DNA of 64,000 nt from Formicarius rufipectus (taxonomy: Eukaryota; Chordata; Aves; Passeriformes; Formicariidae). Positions 1-13,032 of this stretch are shown here, piece after piece. Where the stretch lies: NCBI GenBank assembly GCA_013399695.1, contig VXAU01004018.1:558001-622000 (forward strand), in the 5' to 3' direction. The position numbers were made by a program, and so were the translations under genes. Positions within the stretch are counted from its first letter, which is position 1; each line of letters starts with the position of its first letter. A model generated the notes under the pieces. The model made no database searches. It saw nothing but the letters and a program-made list of their open reading frames with translations, and was not told the DNA's origin.

Positions 1-99
1 TCCCTGTGGGATGGGGACCTCCAGTGTCTATCACAAGCCTCATTATGCCAACATCCAGGTGCTGTGTTAGAGCTGGTAGGGGCCAAGGCTTTTTAGAAG

Positions 100-385
100 C
101 ATAGGATTGATGAGGTTGGAAAACCCCTCTAGGACCACTGAATCCAACCATTAACCCACCACTGAACCATGTCACCAAGTGCCACATCTAGTCAATACCT
201 CCAGGGATATCTAGAGGTGACTCAACACTTCCCTGGGCAGTCTGTTCCAATGCCTGACCACCCTTTCAGGGAAGAAATTTTTCCTAATATCCAATCTAAA
301 CCTCCCTTGATGCAACTTGAGGCCATTTCCTCTTGTCCTATCATTTCTTAACTGGGAGATCTCTTGTTACTGAGAAGGTCTCTGG
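100..385 (-). repeat. CR1 LINE 3' fragment, minus strand
   Basis: This is the 3'-terminal part of a chicken-repeat-1 non-LTR retrotransposon, lying in reverse orientation. The left edge (about 100-140) reads as the complement of the CR1 tail: the ATAGAATCAT-like end followed by the GGTTGGAAAA block. Further right, the blocks around 180-260 and 310-345 (CTTGAGGCCATTTCCTCTTG) are hallmark CR1 3'-region sequence. The right boundary is uncertain, because similarity fades after about 355-385. The copy is 5'-truncated, as almost all CR1 copies are, and too diverged to code. Small open frames inside it have no meaning. Confidence 0.88.
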
Positions 386-996
386 GTTGCATGGATGAGA
401 GGAGGAATATTCCCATCACAGGGAATGGAACCTCAGGAGTTCCCACACTGAGGCAGGGAGAGCTGTGGTCCTCACCAGAGCTCAGATATCATTTTTCAGT
501 GGTTGGCTCTGCTTTTCCTCCTAGGCAGAGCTCTGCAGAGTGCTTCAAACTTGGCTGTTTAGGAGGGGGGAAAAATAGGTTAGCCAAGTTTTTTATCCAG
601 ACTTATCTGATGTTTTTGCCTGTTTTGCCTCTTCCTGACTTCCCTGTCCTAAGAAAACAGCTGCCTTTGGCCTTCTAAGGGGAACTTTTATGTAATGGTT
701 GGGGGGAAAAAAGAAAACAACAAAAAAGTGAGTGTCTTATTCTTAAAGACTCAGCAAAGGAGACACGTTATCGCAGCTTCTCCATCCCCACTGCCTGCAG
801 AGCTGTGGCCCTGAGCCAGCACTGCTCCTTCTTCAATTTGTTCCAAAATCTGCTGGGAGAGCTGAAGGCTACTTTGGTTTTTCCATTGCTCTGGTTTTCC
901 TGCAGATCTTTTAGTGCTGGATGGAAAGGGCCTTGCTGTGTCACACACTGCATGCCAGGTCACCCAGCCTGCAGCAGCCTCTGCTCCAGCTGGGGA
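386..996. other. Unique non-coding stretch between CR1 fragments
   Basis: I see no gene, RNA gene or recognisable repeat here. A short A-rich tract lies around 708-727. The 189-codon minus-strand frame that covers 751-1320 runs antisense into the next CR1 copy and shows no recognisable protein family. Confidence 0.5.
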
Positions 997-1188
997 GAGG
1001 TTTGCTCTGCCTGGAACAGGATGCCCAGGGAAGCTGTGACTGCCCCATCCCTGAAAGTGTTCAAGGCCAGGCTGGATGGGCCTTGGAGCAACCTGGGATA
1101 GTGAAAGGTGTCCCAGCCCATGGCAGGGGGTTGGAAAGAGATGATCTTTAAGATCCCTTCCAACCCAAGGCATTCCATGATTCTGTGA
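997..1188 (+). repeat. CR1 LINE 3' fragment, plus strand
   Basis: This is a 5'-truncated CR1 3' end in forward orientation. It runs from the GGAACAGG-ATGCCCAGGGAAGCTGTG block (from about 1011), through the GGCCAGGCTGGATGGGCCTTGGAGCAACCTGG region, to TTTAAGATCCCTTCCAACCC and the ATTCCATGATTCTGTGA tail (1172-1188). A second ATTCTGTGA about 40 bp further on (1228-1236) may be an outlying remnant of the 8-bp terminal repeat. Only the 3'-most 200 bp or so remains, with no reverse-transcriptase coding sequence. Confidence 0.93.
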
Positions 1189-1237
1189 ACTTGGTAGAGC
1201 TGGGCACACAAACAGATTTGTGCCTCTGATTCTGTGA

Positions 1238-3478
1238 AGGATGAGAGGTTGTCTGTGAGAGAGGTACACTATCTTCCCTAATATTGGTTTTGCAAAGATG
1301 CAAACACCTGAAGGAAGCACTTTTCACTGCTAGAGTTTTCCAGTGCTACAAAGTTTCAGTGAAGGGAAATAGAGCCATCCAAAGCATACTGACTTAGCGT
1401 GCAGACAAAAATTGTGGCCTTAATCAACTGTCTGCTGTCACAATTTAGATAAAGCAGGTGCCTACTACCTTGGTGAGGTCTCTGGTGGCTCCACAGGACA
1501 TGGGCAAGGCCACAGGGAATGCAGTTGGAGAAGGAGACTGGCAAATTTCACTGACAAATGATAAAATGCAGTTGTAACAATTATTTGCTCTGCTCGACAC
1601 CACAAGGCTCACCTTTCCATGGATACTGCAAGAGGTTGGTTTCACCATCAACGAGAAGACAAAATATGTGCATTTAAAGTCCTAAAAGCAACCAGCTGGG
1701 CAAAGGAAGAAGGAGGAAAGCCAAGAGGTTCACAATCACTGCTGATGTAAGAACACAGGGTAGCAAGTCAGGGGGTCAGAGTTCAAAGCAGCTACAGGAG
1801 ACAGTTAGTCCTGACCTGGCTTGGAGGCCTATGGAAGGCATTGCTGGAGGATGGGGTGGACACCAACAGCTTACACAGGCTCAAGGGGAGGCCCAAAAGC
1901 ACACGGAGGAGAAAAGGTTACTAAATACATAAAAGCACAACCCTATCAGGACAGTCTTGAATGAAAAATAAATATAAAAATGAGGAGCAGTATCATATGT
2001 GTTTCCCCTTTTATTTCTAGCACTCAGACATCATTTCAGCTACCTTTTAAAGCTTAAAAACCAGTATTTTCAAATATTTAGTTTTTAATGTAGTATTTTT
2101 ACATTATTGCAGAAAAGAATTGCCAACAATGGGCCCACGTGGAGCAGAGCCACAGAAACCTATGACAGAAATTTGATGGGATAAGTCACTCTGCAGTGAG
2201 TACAAAACTTCCATCTGAGTTGGCAATTCAGCTTCTCTACATCAGAACTCTAACTAGGACAAGCCAACTTCAGGCATCACAACTGGCAAGATAACAAGAG
2301 ACACATTGGGGACATGCCTTAGTAATATCACCAATACAACCTTCACATCAAGTAATAGCATGGATGGCACAGAGGGGTTGCAGAGCCTTTGCTCCCTCAC
2401 ATTAGAAGCCCTACAAGCCACAGAAGATGTGTGTGTTAGTTTGAAATTAATGGATCAGTGTAATTGAAGATGCTTAATTCTGCTGCTGAAGGTTAACAGA
2501 GGCTCTTTAAATAATAAATAGGCTTGTAAAGGTGCAAGTTGTCTCTATTCCCATGCCAACTAGAGGTCAATGAACAAAGCCAATACCGTCTTGGGTCTGG
2601 GCTAACTCGCCTTCACACCTTCTCCGCCTGGTAAAGTGACAGTAGCAATTCCCTGTGCTACCCAAAATAGTCCCTAGCACCTCTCGCCAGGGTTCATGCC
2701 TTAAACATTCCTTGTTCTGGAAATCAAAGGCACATTGCAGGGCACTTTATGGGAAGTGGAAGTACATCTTAGAGACGGTATCCCAAAATCTTCGTTCGCG
2801 AAGTCTAGCCAACAACAACAACAACAAGCTGTCAGGGGTCCTGCTGTTCCCAGCTTTGGGAGGGTGGATTCACACCCCATTGACTTCTACTATGAGTACC
2901 AGACTTTAAAGCCCTGAGGGCACCAGAGACATTTCCTAAACCCTGCCTGCCTTTGTTAGCACCAGCTCAGAGCCGTGTAATCCTGCAAACTGGAGGTGAT
3001 CAGCCACCAGCAACGATTTAATGCCACGGCAATTACACCTCGTAGATTAGATTGGGGCCTGATCACATGGTGTCAAGAATGCCTGTGGCCACCAGCAACC
3101 TGTCTCTGGGCTGCTTGCAAGCAAGAAGAGATTTTGCCTGTCCCATGATACTATATGCTCTTACATTTTACAGAATGATTAACCACAGAATCTTTAAGAA
3201 AAGGAAAGGATTTTTGAAGATGCCTGCTGTGAGGAAAAGATATCTGAGGGAAAAGGAAATTACATCCAATGCCTCTGAAAATCCCATAGGATATTTCTCC
3301 TGGCATGATAGTTTGAGAAAGACATAACCTAAAGCAATGTAGAAATAGAAATAAATTCTGGATTTAAGGTGCCCAGGTGAAGAGGATCTTTCTTGTGCAA
3401 AAGTCTGGGTCGTCTCTGTGGGGATATGCACAGAACTGGGGGGATTACTCCACTCAAGGAACAGGCCTGGGGGTACAG
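1238..3478. other. Unique non-coding stretch
   Basis: I see no supported gene. There is a short (CAA)n run at about 2813-2827. The sequence at 1960-2110 is AT-rich. Open frames of 60-116 codons on both strands have no recognisable domains and overlap one another, as expected by chance. Confidence 0.5.
2813..2827. repeat. (CAA)n microsatellite
   Basis: About five uninterrupted CAA triplets within otherwise unique sequence. Any glutamine or asparagine run read from it is only a translation of the repeat. Confidence 0.8.
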
Positions 3479-3577
3479 CACAGCAACCTGCTCTAGGGCA
3501 AGGGGTCCCTGCCCACACCAGGGGCTTGGAAATAGGTGATTTTTAAGGTCCCTTCCAACCCAAACTGTTCTATGATG
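3479..3577 (+). repeat. CR1 LINE 3' terminal fragment, plus strand
   Basis: About 100 bp of CR1 3' end. It contains AGCAACCTGCTCTAG, a GGGGTCCCTGCCCACACCAGGGGCTTGGAA block, then TTTAAGGTCCCTTCCAACCC and a TTCTATGATG tail ending near 3577. The 50 bp to its left may be a more diverged continuation. It is in the same orientation as the copy at 997-1188. Confidence 0.9.
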
Positions 3578-6500
3578 CCTTGAAACAGAAGAGTCGCAAG
3601 ACAGAGGAAGGATAATCTTTGCCCCTCTGGTAGCAGGCATTTGATGGAAGAATGGCTTTGCTCTTACACTGGTCTTGGCTGGGAGAGTTTCACTGTGCAG
3701 AGCACGGTATGAGTATGCAGCAGATCAGTTTCTGCCCAGACAACACATGTTCACTGTGCATGTGTCTCTATGTCTGGTGCACACACAGCTCTCTGACAGA
3801 TCACACAGGGCCTACAGGGGAAAAGTCTGCCTTAAAAAGCACAAAATCCACAATATTTCTGTAATAAAAACGGATGCACTGCTCACCGTGTTGGGAAATA
3901 TCCATAAAGGGTTCTTCCAGCAGATGGCAACAGCAGACCAGTTTGGAGTGTAAGGTCAGCGTTTGCAGGCTGCAAGAAACCTCGCTGAGCTGCACCTAAA
4001 GCATCTTCCAGATCTGCTGCTTCCACTCCCAGTATTGAGCCTACTTGGTAAACCCTGGGCACTATTAATACAAAGTGCAGAAGAAATCAGTGCCTGGAGA
4101 AAACTTCAGTACCAACTGTGGAGCTCTCAGTGTATTTACAGGGCTTAAAACATTCCTGATGCATTTTAAACTATCAGAAAATACGTCTCTCCTCCCTGAC
4201 TAAACATATCTCCTATATATCTTTGTGCTAAATAATAGTACAAAGGGTAATTGGAGTGAGAGCACAGACAGACTTGAAGAATTAAAAATACAAGGTGTCT
4301 AAGTGGTGTTTTATCAAGAGGTGCCCCTTCCCTGCCCTGTGCAGAAGCTGGATTTGTGGACCAAACTTTTCTCCCCGCTCTTGTCGTTTATTCTGAGCCA
4401 TTTTAAGCAGCTGCTCTTGGGAAGTGCTTGTTATTGCCTCGGAAAGGTGATTATGCTGCTTGAAATTATAGACTCAGCCCTTGGCCTCTGGAGGAAAGAG
4501 TTTTACCATGGAGCTCAGGTGCTGCAGATGCTGATATCCATGGAAGGATCAGGGAGACTCCACGACTGAGCTTCACCTCGCTCTGCCCAGGCCCTGGGGA
4601 AGATGTGGGAGTTATATTTACTGATCATCACCCCTGTGCCATTGTTTTTCCACCAAAATTGTGAGAGCACTATTGTTTTTAATAAATAGCAACATTGTTT
4701 TGTCAATTGTAAAGTATAATGTGATTTAGCCTTGAAGACATAGCACAAGATAAATTTACAGCTGAAGGTTCCGGTCTTTTCCTCCAGAATTCAATCAATG
4801 TGTAGCTTTTCCCTTAAGCTGAAGCACAGGCCAGATCCATTGAATGGTTTTGGTTAAAAAAAAAAGACCTTCAGGCAGTGAAAATGAGAGTTCAGGTGTG
4901 ATAATAAGCTTGGGGAGCACTGAAGAGGCTGTGAATGCCAACTGATAGTCTTTGGAAATGAAAAAAGTGAAAGAATTAATTTATAATGAATCCCCCCCAG
5001 AAATGATACAAGGGACAGATGCAGAGGGGTGAAATGCCAGGGAGCCAAAGCTGTGTTTCAGTGGGATCTGAGACAGGAATTTTGCAGTGTGCCTGTACAG
5101 AGCTGAGTTTTCACTGGGATCAGTGAGCAATGACTGCCCCAGTGCAGGAGGTGTCCCATCTGCTGTGGCTCAGAAGGAGATTGTACTACAAGAAAATTCA
5201 AGCCCCTGTGGGTTATTGTCTCTAAACCCATCTCACTGTTCTGGAATTGGTTGTCACTATTACCATCTGGTACTAAATGAAGGAGTTGCTGCAAAATTCA
5301 GTCCCCTTCACTCGACTGATGCTCTCACTTGTGGTGCAGGTGAGTGCCACCATTCTGCCTTTCACTTCCCTGCATATTTTCTGTGCAGGGCACTGCAATG
5401 CTATGGAAACTCTCTTCTGCTCTAACCTAATTCTTCAAGAAAAAAACAAATATCTTCAAGAGGAAGCTGCCTTGCAACTGCCTTAAGACCTTTCATCACT
5501 CATGGTAACTCCTGGCACCCTCACTCGCTGCGTGTGTATCTTTATATTAACACTCTTTACAAATGATGTGAATAAATCCAAATCCAATACAGAAGGTCCC
5601 CCTTTGCTCAGATTTCAATACAAATACAAATTATCACTTTGGAAGGAACTTTCCTCTGCCACTGGTAGATGCAAAAGAAAAAAAATCCCACCTACAAATG
5701 CCTGCCACACCACAGCACACAAAGCTACTGCTTTTAATGAGTTAGACTGAAGGCTTTTCTGTTGTTCCCTTGCTCCTCTAATGAGGAGGACTGTGAGGTG
5801 TCTTTGAACTAGCTACAGACTTGAAAGATACAGTAAACAAGGATTCTTTATACCATTTCTGGTAAGAGCTTGTCCTGACAGATGCTTTCTTCCTCCTGAG
5901 GTTTAGACCACAGTTTGATCTTTTTGTTTGTTGCTGTTTTTCTTTAACCCCTGAAGCATTTCACAACACGATGGGCAAAGGCCCAGCAGTAATTAGACTG
6001 ATTGAGCACTGGAAGTTAAACAAAAGAGATGGCTGGAAATCACTTTTGTTCTCAAAGCTGATACTGCCGGATCCTCAGGTCTCCATCATTACAGCCCATG
6101 TTTTTGAGAGTACCTGGATCCTCGTGAGTGCACCCCTTGGGTCCTGCTGGAGTGTGGGGGCTGCCTGCTGAGGTGCCCACACACAGCTTCTGCATCCACT
6201 GGGACAACCCCCCTCTCCCTGCTGCTGCTCCTGTGGTGTGCCTGCAGAGTGAGGAGGGAAGGAGAAGTGGACAGGTCAGCATAGTGGCAGTGTATGAACA
6301 GCCAGATGTCACTCACCTGTACTGAAGAGAGGAAGCCTTATTTTTCAAACATTTCCATCGTGGCATAGAAAAACACTGAATCCTTCCAAACTGGAAGTGA
6401 TAGCCTGGCACGATGGCCCAGGCCATGTTTTACATGAACAGTCATTTGTCTGCTGTACAATGCTCTTTATCCTATCTTTGCAATTACTCACCAAAGCTAC

Positions 6501-9038
6501 CTCAGCTCACAACATCCAAACCTCTCTGGGGCTGTGCTTGCTATTGCTTAGCTCAGGGCACCCCTTCCTATTCCTCAGGATTCAGGTAATATTGAAATCC
6601 TCCTGTTTTCCTAATGGCTCCCTACTTGTAGCCCTCTTCACACCCATGAGTTACCTGGCAGGTTTACTAATGCACATGACATGGCAGCCAGGGTTGAGGA
6701 GTATTTTAGCTCTGAAAGTGCAAGAATCATTAGCCCTGAAGGTTTGAAGGGCACCTGGTTACGTCGAGCACACACTCTGGACAACTTACCTGACTGCTGA
6801 GCTGCAGAGGTCCATTCCCATGTGTCAGGGCTGGTCCCATCTCCATCCATGCAATGAGAAGGTGTTCATCTGGTCCTGGTTGACTTCACTTCCCTGGCTT
6901 GCACACAGCCACTCAACAGCACAGGCAGTCTTTGATGTCACATCAGCCTGGAAGAGATGTGAGTGAGCCATTCTGGCCAGTGAACCCTGTGCTTGAATCC
7001 CAAAGTTTGCCACTTCAGTCCTACCCAAATTTTCATCCAGCAGCTGTACAGTCCAGCTTCTCAGCTGTTTCCCAAGAAGGAAGGCTGTGGATGTGTGTTC
7101 ATCCCATGGAGTCCTGAGGGAGGGACCCTGGGGGAGCCCCCAGTGCTGGCTTGAGGAGAACAAAGGGTCTGAGCTTGAATTTAAGGGCTGTCCTACCCAG
7201 GAGACCAGTCAGGGCCAGGATTCAAGCTGATTGTGCAAACTAACAACCCCTCAAAGGGAGAGGGCTGTGAAACCCTTTACTTGCCTTGTTCCCAGAGGTT
7301 TATCATAAAGAAACCAAATTACAGTCACCCCTGGTCTGCTTGAAGCTTGATGGAATAGGTTCACAGCTACTGGGAGCTTTTCCTTGCTGAAAACCAGCAA
7401 GTGGCCAGAAAACTTTACCAGACAAAACTTTTATCCCCAAAGCCATTTATAGTCATTCTGAACTTCAGAGATGTCCGATTACAAAAGTCAAAGGAAAATT
7501 AAAACATACAGATTGATGCACAACTGCAAGGGACAGGAAAAGTGGACACTGATACTGAGATAGCTGTGAACTTCAACTGCTTCTCAGCAATGTTGTATTT
7601 CTGGTGGGAGAGGGAAATGGAGAAGCATACAGCCACTTGGGCCGAATGAAAGCTACAGAGAGTAATTAAGCTTGAATTTATCAACACAGATAGCCAGCAC
7701 AGAAATACCAGTGTCTTCTTTTTCTCAACATCTACCTGATAACAAAGGCCTCATGGCATTGACATTTTTATGACTATTAACTCATTGGAGACTCACCTAC
7801 ACTCAAATAATGCTGCTTTAAAGGACCAAATCCTCTTTACCAAAGCCAGTGTTTTACTGCTGCGTATTGGGGCACACTGGTCAGCTTATTTTCATTCTGA
7901 AAAATCAACTAAGCTTTCCCAGTGCAAGAATCCTCTCCAGCAGCAGGACTGCTGCACTGTAATGCTGGCACTAGGGTCATTAGAGAGGTCAGGAGTCAGG
8001 TAAAAAAAAAAAAAGTTAAGTAAATGCTTTTAAAAAGTTAAAAGCTGCTGAGGTTTTGAGGGCTCCTTATTGGTGTGCTGCTCTTGCACCCTGTGCCAGG
8101 TACTGCATGAGCACAACAAACCATTTATTTGGCAGGAATTGATGAGCATTCAGTTATGGGCAGCTTTAAGCACCAGACTGAGTTGGGACACAGTACAGAG
8201 TAGTATAATTTGTTGGACTAAACTGGTCTACTGGAGAACAATGTTTTGAAAGATTTCAAATGTCTGGGGAAGGAGCTGGCAAAGTCTGCAATCCAATTCC
8301 CATCATGAGGTAACCTATCATCAAACACTGGCTTCGAAAACAAACTCTGGCAGATTTGAAGTTTACCACATTATGTCTCCCAATCTGCTTCCGGAGCCCT
8401 TCTCTTCCTCAAATGCTGAGCCTGTGTCGCCTTTTCCATGTTTTGCTGGGAAAACAGACCGCTTTGCCAACACGCTCCTCACTTTGGGTTATTTTTAAAC
8501 CTCTGCAAGAGCTCCCACTTTCTTCTGCAGCCAGTGCCTATTGTTTAATGGAAGCAGTTCCAATTCACTTTCTATAGTGGAAAAAAGGAAAAACTAATCG
8601 ACTGCCTCGAAAGCGCTGCAAGTACCCGCATTGTTGTGCTGCATTGTTTTCCTTACAAAAAAGGAATTCCTTGGAACCACAGAGGCATTGAGTCCTCTCA
8701 GCTCACTCTTTTTCAGCTCCCCCCGCCCCGCTCTCCAACAGTGACTTTCAAGCAGTGACCTTTATTTTTCGTGCAGGCCAGCTTGTTGTTTTGGGTTGGA
8801 TTTCCCTGCCGATTGTTCTGCGTTTCCTCCCGCGCCGCTCCCCACGGTGGGGTGACTGCAGTGACCACCCTGTGCTCATCACCCACACGGCCCTGGGGGG
8901 CTCTGTGTGTGACCATGGGGAGAGCCAGACCACTGGCAGCCTTTCTCACCTTCACATGGAGGGCCCAAAAGGCCATCAGCCACTCATAATAGTCACAAAT
9001 CTTTAAAATCTGGCAGAAGTGTCATTAACCACCTCGTA
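3578..9038. other. Unique non-coding stretch
   Basis: Over about 5.4 kb I see no gene, RNA gene, transposon or long tandem repeat. There are short A-runs (4855-4864; about 8001-8012). Every open frame is below 120 codons and without recognisable family features. The region 8590-8660 contains several CpGs in an otherwise CpG-poor setting, and might be conserved, but I have no direct evidence of function. Confidence 0.5.
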
Positions 9039-9065
9039 CAAATGATGGTCTATAACCATCATTTG
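9039..9065. repeat. Perfect inverted repeat, 11-bp arms, 5-nt loop
   Basis: CAAATGATGGT (9039-9049) is followed by a 5-nt spacer and its exact reverse complement ACCATCATTTG (9055-9065). A hairpin this short could be chance, a small RNA structure, or a mutational product of local template switching. No transposon ends or duplicated flanks are apparent. Confidence 0.85.
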
Positions 9066-12000
9066 GATGCTAAGACATGAAAGGGCAGCTTTCTAGAACT
9101 GCTCTCAAAAAGCATTTTAGTAAGACACACATAAACCCATGAACTTTTCTAGTTAAATAGCTGATACACTTCCCTGTTGAGAATAAATACTTTGTTTATG
9201 CTCTGGGGGAATAATTACTTGTCATCCGCTGCATTCTCTCTCTCTCTCTCATAACTAGTTTTTTCCTTAATATTACAAACATTTAGGAAGTACTTAGAGA
9301 ATCCACCCCTTTTCATGTAGTACCTCTGCACGCCTAGTTTGTGTCACTATAAAACACTGAACTCACAAGCAGGCATGAGACACAGGTAGGATTGAGAGCA
9401 AGCCTTGAAATCAGCCAAAATCTCTAATACAATCTTTAAACAAATATCTTGGCTATTCTCAGCAGAGAGGAACAAAGTCTACCCACTCCATTTTTTTTTG
9501 AGAAAGCCAAGTTAAGCTGTAAAATACAGGTTCACTGTGCTAGAAATCTCAATTTCTAGAAGCTGCCACTGAGCCTGGCAACAAGTCCTGCCAAAAAATA
9601 AACTGGGACATCTCAAATACGCTCAGCAGGAAAGCAGGTACATCTTGATTCCTTAAGGACTGCTGCAGGCCTAAGAATCTGGAGCTCTGAGGAAACAGGC
9701 TGTATTTTAGAAGCAACATGTTCTGGGTGTATTCATAAGAAAGTATTCCCAGAAATTCCAGTTCATCAGGAGTTTGAAAGCTACTCATTTCAGTCTGACT
9801 TGGGATGTAACCCAAGTGTGAGTGGATAAGGTTTCTTGGGGACTTGAAGGGCTCCTTTTCAGCCAAAGCCCATCAAGACCTTGCTCTCAACTTCTCTGTA
9901 CAAGGCACAATCAGTGGAGTCATCTAAAGACTCATTTCATTTTGAAGTCATTTCTAATTCAGAGTTCAAGCTGGGACAAAGTGTATTCTCTCAGCTGAAA
10001 TATTTGTAAGATTTTCCCCTTCTCTTTTTTTCCCCAATAGTAGTTTCTGTCTGCCACTGACTGCATCAAAAACCTCAGTGTCCAAATTTTAAAAGATGCT
10101 TGCCTATTTTTACATCTATTTGGTAATTTTAGAACTTCAGGTAAAGGAGCCAAAAAGAAGATGATTCTAATACAGTCTTTTGTCTTGTACTTATTTCACA
10201 GGGAGGTGTGATAGGATGCTGAGAACCTGAGTTAGTCAAACTTTGAATGCACTACACTAACAGTATAGGTAAAGCTTTAAATAATTGGGAAAATAGTGAA
10301 ATAAGAGGGGGGAAATGGAGAAAATTACCCCTACACACACTGAATCCTTCAGCCTTAGCAAACATCTACTGTGTTCAGAAAACAGAGTGCGAGACAGAAG
10401 GAAGGTGACAAAAAGGAGAAAAAAAACAACATCTGAAATGTCAAAATGTTTTCTAAAAGACCAAGATTTACATTTAAGGGAAATATTTTGCTGCATTAAA
10501 TAGTTTTTACACGAAGGTTTCTATTTTGCAAGGTAAATGTTTAGGACACAAATGTTGGCCATCTGTAAGTGCAGCAGTGAGCTAAGGCAGCAAGATGGAA
10601 AAGGTGCCGTGGCAAATTGCCTCGCCTCCCTCTCTGGAGCACTGCATTGCAATGAGCTGGCCCGTGGCCCAGAAGCAGCAATGCCATTTTTGTGTTGTGA
10701 GAAATGCAAGGTGCTTGGCCTGGGAAAAGTGGCTTCCCAGCAGCACAGCCAGACCATTTCTTGTATCCACACTTGCTGTTCCAGAACCACTTCCATAATA
10801 GACTTCTCACTGCGTCCGAAGTGAAAAATTTCCTCGTCTCTATTTCTGTTTGTGGACAAATCACATTTTCCTCCTTGCAAGTAATTTGGGCTACAAATGC
10901 AGCAAGGAATATGCTACCTAGTAGTAAAAAGGGAAATAAATATGTATAAGTGGCTCTCATGCTATTTGTGTGGGCTCAGGCAAACATAAACGCACACATG
11001 TATCTTATGTCTACACGGTGTCTGTGTGTGTTGAGCGGCTCAGTTCCAGTACAGCTATACACTCCCATGCTCACTATAGGAAAAAAAAAATGCGTGGTTT
11101 CCTGTTTTAAAACTCTCTGAAATCTCCAAAACCATAAAAGAACCTGTCTCACATCAAAGCCTGACACGAGGTACCTTCCCTGCACTCGTTTTATCCAGCA
11201 TTGTTTATACTCAGAATGTTTGCAACACTGTTCATGTAAGACACCCTTATCCTAAAGTCCTCCAAAGTCTCGTCTAAATTATCTGAAAAAGTATTAACTT
11301 CCTTCTTCAATCCCTCTTTTAACCAGTTCTTAGCACATCTCCTCCCCCCTTCATTGATCCCTGTCCCTGGAATACTTCGACTCATCCTGCTAATGAGAGG
11401 CAGATTGATTTCTACCATTTCACCTTCGGTTGCCTTATTGATGCACTGAGTGTCCAGAGGGAGGACGTTTGACGGCACTGACAGAGAAGCCCAGTCAGAG
11501 GACACCGATGCTCAGCTGCAGGATGAGTTGCAAGAAACTTGGGGCTACTCCGTTTTACACAAATTAAATATCCTTTCACCCTGATGAGGATTTCTTGAGA
11601 GATAAAGGTAAATTCTAAACTGATCAGAGCTTCCTGGCAACAGTGAGTTTGGCATTTGTTTTAAAATCAATAGCTGCCTTTTCAGAATCCGAGATTATCT
11701 GCTAAGTGATTACATACCTATATGCACACACGGCAAGAAATTAGCACCATCCACACACACCCCCTTCCATCAGTGTTATTCTTTCAAGCCCAGTCACCTC
11801 TGCCGGTCCATTCCAAGATGTGAGCTGTGAGAAACGCAGCTGTTGAACTACAAGAAAAGTTAAAAAAGTGATTTGGAGGGCACGTCTTTCCAGCAGTTCA
11901 AAGACTGTTCAAACAGTCCTGTTCCTTCTGTCTCTTTTTCTTTTCTTTTTTTGTTTTTAATTTAGTCTTTAGTGTCTCTCTCTTCCCAGGAGTGCATGTT

Positions 12001-13017
12001 AAAGGAAGTTCAACCAATCATAAGGCCATATCCCATTTCCATGTTATTCCAGCTTTATTTGAAGAGATGAAATATTTGATAGCTTTTAGCTTGGCTCTAC
12101 TGCTCTGCATTTCCCCCCTTTTTACCACGTTGCACTTATGATTTGTGATGGGCAAATCTCAAAAGATTAGAAGCTTGGCTTGGATAAGGAGCTGTATGTT
12201 TCAAGTCTGCTTTTCAGTTTTAAGAGATCAGGGTCACTGCAACAAGTGCTTTAATTGTCTCCCTCAAATTCATGGGATCTGAATGACCAAAGACTTTGGC
12301 ATACTTCAGGAAGAGGAACAAACCGATAATTTTATTTCCAACTAACAGAGTGCCCAAAAATTAAACAGGCCAAGAGGATTCATTACTTTCAGTTGCATCA
12401 GGAGAGTGGGAGCTGAAGGGATCAGAGGATTGTTCTACTGTGGAGCAGGACTCAAATGCTGTATCCCAGTTGAAGTTTAAAGGCTTTACCCTTTGGATGC
12501 TCTGGCCAGACGAGGGGCAGGGGGCAGAGCTGAATACTGTGAAAGTTGTCCTGGTGATGTCCTTACAGAAGTTAAAATGTGTGTGCTCCCCAAACAGCCT
12601 GGAAGGCACCTCTGTTATCCTCTGGGCTGCAGAGTGCACTCTTAGCTCACCCTCCCTACAGGACTGTTATTGTTACTGTGGAAACCTTAACTGTGATTTT
12701 TCACTGACATTTGGCACCACTTTAAAATCAACTTTCCATAGAGATAGATCAACTCCAGAATTGGCTTTGACTGTATTTTCTCACTGAGAAAGCAGATAGG
12801 AGATGAAAATCAAGGTTTAATCCTATTGCCTGCTTTAGCAAAGCACAATGCAATTCCTATCTGGGATGTAGCATCTCCCTTTTTATTTATCTATTGTAGG
12901 TCTGTGTCTGAGACAAGTATGTTCTTGCTCTGCTTCCAAACAGAATAGCATCACAGAAAACAGTTCTGACTAACAAAACAAATATATCTACTTTTCTTGT
13001 AATGCTTTTCATCAGCT
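9066..13017. other. Unique non-coding stretch
   Basis: This contains the (TC)8 microsatellite and scattered homopolymer runs but no supported gene. The 139-codon minus-strand frame at 10541-10960 begins with a hydrophobic, signal-peptide-like stretch. It is discussed separately as an unproven candidate. Confidence 0.45.
9235..9250. repeat. (TC)8 microsatellite
   Basis: Sixteen uninterrupted bases of alternating T and C within AT-rich unique sequence. The repeat is short but potentially polymorphic. Confidence 0.92.
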
Positions 13018-13032
13018 AAAAAAAAAAAAAAT
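13018..13032. repeat. Poly-A run (A15)
   Basis: Fifteen consecutive adenines. No retrotransposed gene body is recognisable to the left, so I do not call a processed pseudogene. Confidence 0.9.

Noticed and set aside
751..1320. Minus-strand frame of 189 codons
   Set aside because: Much of it is antisense to the CR1 fragment at 997-1188, and the rest shows no family resemblance.
13018..13032. Poly-A tail of a processed pseudogene (also considered at 8001 and 15166)
   Set aside because: No recognisable gene body precedes the runs and no target-site duplications were found.
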